Below the pieces are notes generated by a model, which ran no database searches, had not been told where the DNA came from, and saw only the letters and a program-made list of their open reading frames with translations. A DNA stretch of 64,000 bases from JAPLST01 sp964397565 (GTDB lineage Bacteria > Auribacterota > UBA3054 > JAPLST01), in assembly GCA_964397565.1 (NCBI GenBank), contig CAYNJC010000024.1:1-64000 (forward strand). The letters are read 5' to 3'. A program made the position numbers and the translations under genes. How positions within the stretch are numbered: position 1 is the stretch's first letter; every line of letters starts with the position of its first letter. This document shows, in pieces, positions 1-8,095 of the stretch.

Positions 1-21
1 TAACATAAAACGAGACGATGT

Positions 22-1050
22 ATGGCGGTACATGAGCGGAGACATGCACGCGAGTACAGCGGCGCGCGGGTATTGATTACCGGCGGGCTTGGCTTTATTG
101 GTTCGAACGTGGCGCGGGCGCTGGTCAACGCCGGCGCGCACGTGACGCTGGTGGACAGTCTCATCCCTGAATACGGCGGTAATCTCTTCAACATCCATGA
201 CATTTGTGATCGCGTGCGGGTCAACATCTCGGATGTGCGGAACGCCGCGGCCATGCAACATCTGGTGCAAAACCAGGATCACCTGTTTAACTTGGCGGGC
301 CAGACCAGTCACATTGATTCCATGACGGATCCGTTTACGGATGTCAGCATCAATTGTGTGGCACAACTCGCAATTTTGGAGACGTGTCGTGCGCACAATC
401 CGCGCATCAAGATTGTGTACGCCAGCACGCGCCAATTATACGGCAAGCCGCAGTATCTGCCGGTGGATGAGCGGCACTTGTTACAGCCGGTGGACGTCAA
501 TGGCATCAACAAAATGGCGGGGGAATGGTATCATATTCTTTACCATAATGTGTATGGGATACGCACGGCGGCGCTGCGCCTGACGAACACGTATGGCCCC
601 GGCATGCGGATGAAAGACGCACGCCAGACGTTTCTGGGGATTTGGGTGAAGAATGTGTTGAGTGGCGCGCCGATTGACGTGTATGGCGACGGGCGGCAAC
701 GCCGCGACTTCAATTATGTGACGGATGTGGTTGATGCCCTGCTGCTGACCGGCGCGGATGAGCGCGCCAATGGGCAGGTGTACAACTTGGGCAGCGAAGA
801 AGTCTATGCGCTCGAGGAGGTTGCCAAGCTGGTCATTCAGGCGAATGGCGCGGGCACGTTCCGCCTGATCCCGTTTCCCGCGGCACGCAAGGTGATAGAC
901 ATTGGCGACTATTACGCGGACTTCAGCAAGATCAAAGCGGCTCTTGGCTGGAGTGCACGGGTGCCAATGGCTGAAGGATTACGTGACACCCTGGCGTATT
1001 ATCGCGCACACGGGGCGCACTATTGGGAACAGGGCCAGGCCACGCAATGA
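22..1050 (+). CDS. Extended SDR nucleotide-sugar epimerase/dehydratase
   Basis: NAD(P)-dependent sugar-nucleotide modifying enzyme of the extended short-chain dehydrogenase family, cytoplasmic, 342 aa. The Rossmann motif GGLGFIGS is at residues 21-28, and the active-site Ser/Thr region ASTRQLYG at 134-141. The usual YxxxK pair reads NGINK (Asn160, Lys164), so the catalytic Tyr position carries Asn. RLTNTYGPG and the C-terminal FNYVTDVVDAL segment are typical of the family. The stop overlaps the next gene's start in ATGA. The neighbours (aminotransferase, glycosyltransferase, methyltransferase) suggest synthesis of an amino- or deoxysugar for a surface glycan. Substrate is unknown. The operon probably begins before the window. 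Confidence 0.85.
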   Translation: MAVHERRHAREYSGARVLITGGLGFIGSNVARALVNAGAHVTLVDSLIPEYGGNLFNIHDICDRVRVNISDVRNAAAMQHLVQNQDHLFNLAGQTSHIDSMTDPFTDVSINCVAQLAILETCRAHNPRIKIVYASTRQLYGKPQYLPVDERHLLQPVDVNGINKMAGEWYHILYHNVYGIRTAALRLTNTYGPGMRMKDARQTFLGIWVKNVLSGAPIDVYGDGRQRRDFNYVTDVVDALLLTGADERANGQVYNLGSEEVYALEEVAKLVIQANGAGTFRLIPFPAARKVIDIGDYYADFSKIKAALGWSARVPMAEGLRDTLAYYRAHGAHYWEQGQATQ

Positions 1051-2135
1051 TCCCGGTGTTTGACATGGCTGACCAGCACGCGGGCATCCGCGCAGAGCTC
1101 GCGGCGGCGTTCGAGCGCGTGGTGCGCAGTGGCTGGTTCATCTTGGGCGATGAAGTGGCCGCCTTTGAAAAAGAATTTGCCGCGTGGGTTGGCGTCGAGC
1201 ACTGCCTGGGCGTTGCATCCGGGACGGATGCGCTGACCCTGGCATTGCGCGCACTGCAGATCGGCCCGGGCGATGAGGTGGTGACGGTGTCGCACACCGC
1301 GGTGGCAACTGTTGCGGCGATCGTTTTGGCGGGCGCCACGCCGGTCTTGGTGGACATTGACGAGCAGTCCTACACGATGGATCCACTCGCAGCGGAAGCG
1401 GCAATTACTGCGCGCACAAAAGCAATCGTGCCGGTGCATTTGTACGGGCAAATGGCGGACATGGATGCGCTGATGGGCCTCGCGCAGCGGCACGGGCTGG
1501 CGCTCGTGGAGGATTGTGCGCAGGCGCATGGCGCGGCGTACCAAGGACGCGCGGCCGGCAGTTTTGGTGTGGCGGCGGTGTTCAGTTTTTATCCCACCAA
1601 GAATCTTGGGGCGCTGGGCGATGGCGGTGCGGTGGTGACGCGTGACGCGGCACTTGCAGAACGCGTGCAACTGTTGCGGCAATATGGCTGGCACGAGCGC
1701 TATGTCAGCAGCGTGGCTGGCATGAACTCGCGCTTGGATGAGCTGCAGGCCGCACTGCTGCGCGTGAAACTGCCACACCTGCGCGGGTGGAATGAGGCGC
1801 GGCGCGCGCACGCGCAGCGCTATGGCGAATTGTTGCGGGGCGTGACGGTGCCGCAAGAAATGGCGGAGCGCTGCCATGTGTATCACTTGTATGTTGTGCG
1901 GGTTGCGCGACGCGATGCAGTGCGGGCGCAATTACGCGCACGCGGCATTGGCAGCGCAATCCATTATCCGTGTGCGGTCCACCAACAGCCGGCCTATCGC
2001 GCGCTGACGCCACCCGGCGGTCTGCCGGTCACGGAACGCGCGGTGGCGGAAATTCTTTCCTTGCCAATGTATCCAGAGCTACGCCAAGACCAGATCGAGA
2101 CGGTCGCGGCGCAGATCAACGCCGTGGTGCAATGA
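1047..2135 (+). CDS. DegT/DnrJ/EryC1/StrS-type sugar aminotransferase
   Basis: PLP-dependent aminotransferase that would convert a keto-sugar nucleotide to an amino sugar. It has the family N-terminus (IPVFDMADQHAGIRAEL), SGTDALTLAL, VEDCAQAHGA and the SFYPTKNLGALGDGG motif with the Schiff-base Lys. The ATG at 1047 is chosen because it overlaps the upstream stop as ATGA. A TTG eight codons earlier is open but lies inside the epimerase gene. Length is about 362 aa, normal for the family. The upstream epimerase-like enzyme may supply the keto-sugar. Regiochemistry (C3 or C4) cannot be told from the sequence. Confidence 0.9.
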   Translation: MIPVFDMADQHAGIRAELAAAFERVVRSGWFILGDEVAAFEKEFAAWVGVEHCLGVASGTDALTLALRALQIGPGDEVVTVSHTAVATVAAIVLAGATPVLVDIDEQSYTMDPLAAEAAITARTKAIVPVHLYGQMADMDALMGLAQRHGLALVEDCAQAHGAAYQGRAAGSFGVAAVFSFYPTKNLGALGDGGAVVTRDAALAERVQLLRQYGWHERYVSSVAGMNSRLDELQAALLRVKLPHLRGWNEARRAHAQRYGELLRGVTVPQEMAERCHVYHLYVVRVARRDAVRAQLRARGIGSAIHYPCAVHQQPAYRALTPPGGLPVTERAVAEILSLPMYPELRQDQIETVAAQINAVVQ

Positions 2136-3097
2136 CAATGCAACTGCCAAACTCTGTTTCGATAGTTATCCCTGTCTATAATGCCGCCGGCACGATCGGC
2201 GCGTTGGTGGATCAGCTCGTTATAGTGCTGGGGCCGCGCCACGTATTGGAGATTGTGTTGGTCAATGATTGCTCGCCGGGCGATGCATCAGAGGAAGCGT
2301 GTTGCCAGGCCTATCAACGCCATCCGCGGATTGTCAAGTTTTACTCATTGGCGAAAAATGTTGGGGAACACAACGCGGTCATGGCCGGATTGCGCCACAC
2401 AACAGGTGCGTCGGTCGTGATCATGGACGATGATTTTCAGAATCCGATCACGGAGGTTGAGAAACTGATTGCAGCGGGCCAGGCCACCGATGCGGATGTG
2501 GTCTACACATTTTACGCCGAGAAGCGGCACGCCTGGTGGCGCAACCTGGGGAGCCGCTTCAACGGGGCAGTGGCAACGATCATGTTGGGCAAGCCGGCCG
2601 GCCTGTACTTGTCAAGTTTTAAGCTACTGACCCGCTTTCTGGTGGATGAGCTTGTCAAGTATGATTTTCCGTTTACGTACTTGGACGGATTGATCCTGCG
2701 CACAACCAGCAAGATTACGGCGGTGCAGGTCGATCATGCTGCGCGCACGCACGGCCAGTCGGGCTACACGCTGCGCAAACTGGTGCGGTTGTGGCTGAAC
2801 ATGTTCACGAATTTTTCCGTGCTGCCGTTGCGGGTCGCAATGGGCCTGGGGCTTGTCATTACTTTGCTGGGCATCGGACTGGCGGCGTATACGTTGTATG
2901 AACGCTTGACCGCGCCGACGTTGCCGCCCGGATGGGCATTGCTGACCATCGTGGTCTGCATCTTCTCTGGCGCGCAATTGGTGTGCATCGGCACGGTGGG
3001 TGAATATGTCGGCCGGCTCTTTTTAGGGATGAACAAGCAGCCGCAATACACGATACGCCGGGCGTATACGGGGGATGATGCCCATGCAGACCAGTGA
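2132..3097 (+). CDS. GT2 family glycosyltransferase (GtrB/ArnC-like, membrane anchored)
   Basis: Family 2 glycosyltransferase with N-terminal SIVIPVYNAAGTIGALV, VNDCSPGD and MDDDFQNP (DxD-type, metal and nucleotide binding), and two hydrophobic C-terminal segments near residues 230-255 and 265-290. This is the layout of polyprenyl-phosphate glycosyltransferases such as GtrB, ArnC and dolichol-phosphate mannosyltransferase, so it probably loads a sugar onto undecaprenyl phosphate at the cytoplasmic face. The ATG at 2132 overlaps the previous stop (ATGA). A longer open frame upstream lies inside the aminotransferase gene and is rejected. The donor sugar is unknown. Confidence 0.87.
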   Translation: MTMQLPNSVSIVIPVYNAAGTIGALVDQLVIVLGPRHVLEIVLVNDCSPGDASEEACCQAYQRHPRIVKFYSLAKNVGEHNAVMAGLRHTTGASVVIMDDDFQNPITEVEKLIAAGQATDADVVYTFYAEKRHAWWRNLGSRFNGAVATIMLGKPAGLYLSSFKLLTRFLVDELVKYDFPFTYLDGLILRTTSKITAVQVDHAARTHGQSGYTLRKLVRLWLNMFTNFSVLPLRVAMGLGLVITLLGIGLAAYTLYERLTAPTLPPGWALLTIVVCIFSGAQLVCIGTVGEYVGRLFLGMNKQPQYTIRRAYTGDDAHADQ

Positions 3098-3818
3098 ATA
3101 CGCGAGGATTTACGCGCTCGAAGACGAGCATTGGTGGTATCGCGGCGTGCATGATCTGGTCGAAGACATAGTGCGGGCGCGCGGGCGGAAGGATCTGGCT
3201 ATTCTTGATGCGGGTTGTGGCACGGGCGGACTGCTGGCACAGCTGCAACACTACGGCACGGTTGCTGGTTGTGACTATGCTGACGAAGCGCTGGCATGCT
3301 GCCGGCAGCGCGGCTTCGCTGCGGTTGTGCATGCCGATCTCAACACGTGGGCGCCGGACGAGAATCGTTATGATGTCATCGTCAGTGTGGATGTGCTCTA
3401 CCATGCCGCGATTGCTGACGATCTGGCAATAGTAAAAAAACTGGCGCGTGGATTGCGTAGCGGGGGCGTGCTGATCTTACACCTGCCCGCGTTCAATTGG
3501 TTGCGCCGCCGGCACGATGTTGCCGTGGCAACCAAGCGGCGGTACACCCGGCACGACGTACGCGCCATGGTTGTGGCGGCCGGACTGCGTCCGCGGATGC
3601 TGACCTACCGCTTGCCGTGGTTGTTCGGCATTGCGGTGATGCAAAAGATGTGGGAGACACTGTGCGGCACGGTTAGCACTGCGCACTCCGATTTGCAGCC
3701 TGTGCCGGGCTGGCTGAATCGCGCCTTGCTGAGCATCGTGCATGGGGAAAATATAGCGGTGCGATGGGGGCTAGCGATGCCCCTGGGCACATCCGTTTTT
3801 TGTGTGGCGGAGAAGTGA
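3075..3818 (+). CDS. Class I SAM-dependent methyltransferase
   Basis: Cytosolic methyltransferase of about 247 aa. SAM-binding motif I is ILDAGCGTGG (near residues 43-52), followed by an acidic loop GCDYADEAL and the motif IV-like DVIVSVDVLYH. The N-terminus EDEHWWYRGVHDLV is common in methyltransferases of polysaccharide clusters. It overlaps the glycosyltransferase gene by 23 bases. Three in-frame ATGs (3075, 3078, 3084) compete. The G-rich tract at 3070-3074 is better spaced for 3084, so the true protein may be three residues shorter. Likely role is decoration of a sugar or lipid-linked intermediate of the same pathway, by context. Confidence 0.82.
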   Translation: MMPMQTSEYARIYALEDEHWWYRGVHDLVEDIVRARGRKDLAILDAGCGTGGLLAQLQHYGTVAGCDYADEALACCRQRGFAAVVHADLNTWAPDENRYDVIVSVDVLYHAAIADDLAIVKKLARGLRSGGVLILHLPAFNWLRRRHDVAVATKRRYTRHDVRAMVVAAGLRPRMLTYRLPWLFGIAVMQKMWETLCGTVSTAHSDLQPVPGWLNRALLSIVHGENIAVRWGLAMPLGTSVFCVAEK

Positions 3819-3823
3819 ACACT

Positions 3824-6001
3824 ATGCAAGCACCGGAGCTTCAGGAGGCACACGCACGGGTATTGCCGCGCTGGCACATGACGGCGTTAGTGCTGCTGGT
3901 CACCTTGGCATCACTCGCGGCGGTTTTGCCCGTGCTGCGCGACGGGCGGATGTGCATTCTAGACTGCGCCAATGTCTATCGGTCATTTCCAGACATAGAA
4001 TGGCTGCGGCCGGCGACGTTTCTGAATGTTGATAACGATGTGCAGAGTGCGCGACCAGGCGAATTTCTCGTGTATCTGCCAGCCTGTGTCGGCACACGAT
4101 CACTGACGCATTACTGGTATCAGAGTGGCGCGGTACTGACGCTGACGATGCTGATGTTGGCGGTCGTGATTGCGCGTGTGACCCAACGCGTATGGGTCGG
4201 CACAGCTGTGGCGTTGTGCGCACTGGCCATGCCCTCATTTGCCGAGAATTACTACACGCTGGGCAAGTGCGAACCCTTCATACTATTCGGCGCGATCGGC
4301 GTAAGCTGGGTGTTGTATTACGCGTTATTCGCACCGCCACGTCGCGGCGGTAGATGGCTGCTGCTGGTGCCTGCGGGGGCGCTGTTCGCGTTCTTGGCCA
4401 TTACGGTGAAGGAAACCGGCGGTGCCTTTCTGGGCGCGTATCTGGCCGGCTGGTTTGTCTTGGGCTGGGCGGCGCCGATATCGTGGTGGTGCGCGCTGAA
4501 ACGCACGTGGTGGCTCAGCATGTTCGTGGGCTTGGCGTTTGCGTTGCTGGTGCATTGTGTTCTGGCGCTGCCGTCGTGGTACACCCAAGGTGGCACCGGC
4601 TCCTACACCGCAACAGCCGCCGGGTTGCTCCAAGGCATTCTGGCGCTTGTGCAACATTACCAAGCATGTGCGGCGTATGTCTGGGGCGGGTTGCTAGCCT
4701 TGGTTATGGCGGCGGCGCAGCCAGTGCAGTGGCGGCGCGGCCCGCATCGTCAATTACTGGCGTGGACGGTGTACTTCTGGCTTCTGGCTGCGGCGTTGAC
4801 GCTGGTATATGCTCCGTGGACATCATTGCAAGCGCGCTACTTGCTGCCCGCGCTCGTCAGCGCGCTGACGGCAACGATCCTGTCGTTGGTCATGCTCTGG
4901 CGCAGCGTCGCGCAAGCACGCTGGTGGCTGTGGCGCTGGAGTTGCCGGAGTGTGTGCGTGCTCGTAGCAGTGCTGCTGGTTGCGCAGTGCCTGTTCACCG
5001 TACTGGTGGAGCACACGTCAGAAGGTTTGGTGCGACTGCAAGTGGACCAGGCCTACGATGACATGTTTCGCTACATCGCCACGGCGACCCCGCAGGGCGG
5101 CACGGCATACTTCATGTATGATGCCGCGCATGAGGAATCGCGCTACAACACGCGCTTCGGCATGCCCTTGTTCTATGGCAGGCCGGACATTGGCTGCGTG
5201 TTTCCGCGCACGCCCCAGGAGATCACTGCCGCCGGATTGGTGGCGGTCTCCACTAGTGCGGTGGCGTACAATCCCAACCGCATACCAATGCATGAGCGCG
5301 CGCGCGCGCTGTTCTATGAGCAACTTGCGCCGAGTATTCCGCTGAAGGAACGCGTGCGGTCCGTTTCTGAGATATCGGTGAGGCATTTGGCGAAGAACAC
5401 CTATGGTGATGTTCAGTATGTCACATGCTACCATGCGACGAACGTCTATCGCGGGTTTCAGTACGCAACGTGGTGGGGCATTCCGGCGTTTTGGCGTCTG
5501 CAGTGCGGGCGGTACAGTTTCGGCTGGGTCATCTATGAGTACGCACCGCATGCCGGCGCGGTGAACATTCTGCAAAATGGTGACTTTGCCTACGGCCTGC
5601 AGCATTGGGACACGTGGGGGACGGCGGCGGAGAAGACAAATCTCGTGAGCACCAGTCCGCACTGCGTGCGGATTGAGAATCCGGACGCGACGATGCCGGG
5701 CATCAAGCAGTATGTTGCCATCAACATGGTTTCGGGCGCGGTCTATCGCCTGAGTAGTGCGGCCCGTTGCATCGGCGCGCCGGATGCCGGCAAGAGCATG
5801 GGCGCGCGCGTCACGGTCTGGTTGCCGCCGCAGCCGGGATATGATATCGCCTGGATGGCGCAGCGGGATGCCTGGACGCGGGTCGAGCGCACGTTCACGA
5901 ATCAGGTGAGTGGCGCAGCCGTTATTGTGGCGCATCTGGGCTATGGCCAGATCGCCACCACGGCCGAGTTTGCGGACATCCGCCTGGAACGCCTGCCGTA
6001 A
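3824..6001 (+). CDS. Large polytopic membrane protein with C-terminal carbohydrate-binding-like domain
   Basis: About 725 aa. The first ~400 residues hold roughly nine or ten hydrophobic segments separated by short loops, as in GT-C type glycosyltransferases or Wzy-like polymerases. No diagnostic catalytic motif is recognised. After residue ~560 comes a soluble domain beginning NILQNGDFAYGLQHWDTWG, which resembles CBM4/9-type jelly-roll modules (NGDFE...W). The start at 3824 follows the purine-rich GGCGGAGAAG and lies just after the methyltransferase stop. An upstream ATG at 3764 lies inside that gene. It is the last gene of the glycan operon, followed by strong hairpins. Probable role in export, polymerisation or lipid-linked sugar transfer; not proven. 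Confidence 0.7.
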   Translation: MQAPELQEAHARVLPRWHMTALVLLVTLASLAAVLPVLRDGRMCILDCANVYRSFPDIEWLRPATFLNVDNDVQSARPGEFLVYLPACVGTRSLTHYWYQSGAVLTLTMLMLAVVIARVTQRVWVGTAVALCALAMPSFAENYYTLGKCEPFILFGAIGVSWVLYYALFAPPRRGGRWLLLVPAGALFAFLAITVKETGGAFLGAYLAGWFVLGWAAPISWWCALKRTWWLSMFVGLAFALLVHCVLALPSWYTQGGTGSYTATAAGLLQGILALVQHYQACAAYVWGGLLALVMAAAQPVQWRRGPHRQLLAWTVYFWLLAAALTLVYAPWTSLQARYLLPALVSALTATILSLVMLWRSVAQARWWLWRWSCRSVCVLVAVLLVAQCLFTVLVEHTSEGLVRLQVDQAYDDMFRYIATATPQGGTAYFMYDAAHEESRYNTRFGMPLFYGRPDIGCVFPRTPQEITAAGLVAVSTSAVAYNPNRIPMHERARALFYEQLAPSIPLKERVRSVSEISVRHLAKNTYGDVQYVTCYHATNVYRGFQYATWWGIPAFWRLQCGRYSFGWVIYEYAPHAGAVNILQNGDFAYGLQHWDTWGTAAEKTNLVSTSPHCVRIENPDATMPGIKQYVAINMVSGAVYRLSSAARCIGAPDAGKSMGARVTVWLPPQPGYDIAWMAQRDAWTRVERTFTNQVSGAAVIVAHLGYGQIATTAEFADIRLERLP

Positions 6002-6060
6002 AATGAATTGCCGCAATTCATTTTGTACAAAACGGTTTTGCGGCAAAACCGTTTTTCTCT
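6000..6060. terminator. Two consecutive perfect hairpins after the glycan operon
   Basis: Two inverted repeats lie back to back. The first has an 11-bp stem (6000-6010 with 6014-6024, loop CCG). The second has a 12-bp stem (6029-6040 with 6044-6055, loop CGG). Both have A-rich left and T-rich right arms, so each could terminate transcription in either direction, separating the + operon from the convergent lepA operon. The first stem begins at the stop codon of the membrane protein gene. Confidence 0.75.
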
Positions 6061-6297
6061 GCAATCCCGAACCCTGAACCCCGCCACACCTCAGAAGTAT
6101 GGCCACGAAGCCACGAAGGCGCGAAGAAATCGCAGAGCCAGGCCTGGTTAATTGCGCCGCCGCTGCCTGCGGCGCGTTGACAACCAAACACGTCAATTCT
6201 GTAGTTGCTGCTTCTTCGTGTCTTGGCTGGCGTCTGCTAGTCCCGCCCTGCGGCGTGGATGCCTTCGTGGCAACTTCATCTGCTTCTGCCCTGAACG
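6061..6297. other. Intergenic region with degenerate 'CACGAAG' repeat
   Basis: No gene is seen. It contains a run of related CCACGAAG/GGCGCGAAG words at 6101-6127 and an inverted partner near 6262-6275 (CCTTCGTGGC). A similar sequence (GCCACGAGGGCACGAAGAAA) occurs at 37078-37097 before the azoreductase gene. This looks like a dispersed non-coding intergenic repeat. Confidence 0.4.
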
Positions 6298-8091
6298 CTA
6301 TTCCGAGCGCAGCACTTCGAGAAAGGCCTTCTGGGGAATGGTCACGCGCCCGATCTGTTTCATGCGCTTCTTGCCTTCTTTCTGCTTTTCCAGCAATTTG
6401 CGTTTGCGGCTGATGTCACCGCCATAACATTTGGCGATGACGTTCTTGCGCAATGCCGAGACGGTCTCGCGCGCGATGACCTTCCCGCCAATCGCGGCCT
6501 GAATCGCCACGGCAAATTGCTGGCGCGGAATGACGTTCTTCAAGCGTTCCGTCAAGACGTGGCCGCGTTCATAGGCATGCTCGCGATGGACAATCATGGA
6601 GAACGCATCCACTGGTTCGCCGTTGAGCAAAATGTCGAGTTTGACCAAGTCGCTGGGCCGATAGTCGCTTTCCTCGTAGTCCATACTGCCATAGCCCGAG
6701 GTGATGGTCTTGAGCTTGTCATAGAAATCGATGATAATCTCATTGAGCGGCATGTCGAAATGCAGCAGGACGCGCTTGGCATCCAGCGATTCGGTGCTCT
6801 GCATCGTGCCGCGCCGCTCGCGCGCGAGCTGCATCACCGCGCCAATCCGCTCAATCGGCGTGATCACCAGGACATTGACAAACGGCTCGTCGATCCCCTC
6901 AATCGTGGACAGGTCGGGGAAGTTCAGCGGATTGTCAATGTCTTTGATCTCGCCGTTCTTGAACATGACGTGATAGATGACGCTGGGTGCGGTGGCGATC
7001 AGATCAATGTTGAACTCGCGTTCCAGCCGTTCCTGAATGATTTCCATGTGCAACAGGCCGAGGAACCCGCAGCGGAAGCCAAAGCCAAGCGCCGCCGATG
7101 TTTCCGGCTCGAACGTGAACGAGGCGTCGTTAAGGCGTAGGCGTGCCAGCGCTTTCTTGAACTCATCATACTGGCCGGCGTCAACCGGGTAAAAGCCGCT
7201 GAAGACCATCGGGTGAAACTGCTTGAAGCCCGGCAGCGGCGCGGGCGCGGGCGCCGCGTCATGCGTGATCGTGTCACCGATCAGCACATCGGCGGCGTCA
7301 CGGATGATGGCCGTGAGGTACCCGACTTCGCCCGGGCCGAGCGCGGCAATGGGTTTCAAGGTCGGGGTGAACACACCCAGTTCAATGACTTCAAAGACCC
7401 CGTTGCTGAACATCATCCGAATGCGATCGCCCTTGGTGATCGTGCCGCTAAAGATGCGGCCATAGACGACGACGCCTTTGTAGACATTGTACTCCGAATC
7501 GAACACGAGCCAGCGCAAGGCATCATCCTCGGGCGTGCGCGGCGGCGGCACGCGGCGGATGATGGTGGTCAGGAGCTCGGGCACACCGGCGCCGGTCTTG
7601 CCGCTGATGTGCAAGATGTCGGCGGGATTGCAGTGCAACAATTCGACCATTTGTTGCACACTGCCGGAGATGTCGGCGGCGGGCAGATCGATTTTGTTGA
7701 TGACCGGAATGACGACCAATTTGTGTTCGAGGGCCAGGTGCACGTTCGCAACGGTCTGCGCTTGCACGCCTTGCGTGGCATCCACCAACAGCACCGCGCC
7801 ATCACACGCGGCCAGACTGCGCGAAACTTCATACGCAAAATCCACATGGCCGGGTGTGTCGATCAAATTCAGCAAATACGTGGCACCCGCGGGCGTGGTG
7901 TGCTGGAGCCGGACGGGATGGCATTTGATGGTGATGCCACGCTCGCGTTCGAGATCCATGTCGTCCAGCGTCTGGGCGACCATGTCGCGCGCGGCAACGG
8001 CATGGGTCAGTTCGAGGAAGCGATCAGCCAGCGTTGACTTGCCGTGGTCAATATGGGCGATGATGCAAAAGTTGCGAATGTGATCAAGCAT
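6298..8091 (-). CDS. lepA: Elongation factor 4 (LepA), ribosomal back-translocase GTPase
   Basis: Membrane-associated translational GTPase that acts on stalled or mis-translocated ribosomes. It has 597 aa, the standard length, with G1 AHIDHGKST near the N-terminus, G3 DTPGHVDF and G4 NKIDLP. GFRCGFLGLLHMEI marks domain V, and the LepA-specific C-terminal domain ends with CYGGDISRKRKLLEKQKEGK and basic residues. It begins four bases after the stop of the AsmA-like gene and is the last gene of the dnaX-aspS operon. Bacterial lepA is usually with lepB; here it is not. Confidence 0.97.
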   Translation of the reverse strand: MLDHIRNFCIIAHIDHGKSTLADRFLELTHAVAARDMVAQTLDDMDLERERGITIKCHPVRLQHTTPAGATYLLNLIDTPGHVDFAYEVSRSLAACDGAVLLVDATQGVQAQTVANVHLALEHKLVVIPVINKIDLPAADISGSVQQMVELLHCNPADILHISGKTGAGVPELLTTIIRRVPPPRTPEDDALRWLVFDSEYNVYKGVVVYGRIFSGTITKGDRIRMMFSNGVFEVIELGVFTPTLKPIAALGPGEVGYLTAIIRDAADVLIGDTITHDAAPAPAPLPGFKQFHPMVFSGFYPVDAGQYDEFKKALARLRLNDASFTFEPETSAALGFGFRCGFLGLLHMEIIQERLEREFNIDLIATAPSVIYHVMFKNGEIKDIDNPLNFPDLSTIEGIDEPFVNVLVITPIERIGAVMQLARERRGTMQSTESLDAKRVLLHFDMPLNEIIIDFYDKLKTITSGYGSMDYEESDYRPSDLVKLDILLNGEPVDAFSMIVHREHAYERGHVLTERLKNVIPRQQFAVAIQAAIGGKVIARETVSALRKNVIAKCYGGDISRKRKLLEKQKEGKKRMKQIGRVTIPQKAFLEVLRSE

Positions 8092-8095
8092 GCGC

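Noticed and set aside
5018..6196. 392-codon minus-strand frame opposite the membrane protein gene
   Set aside because: Arg/His/Ala-rich antisense translation with no motifs. It also runs across the twin-hairpin terminator.
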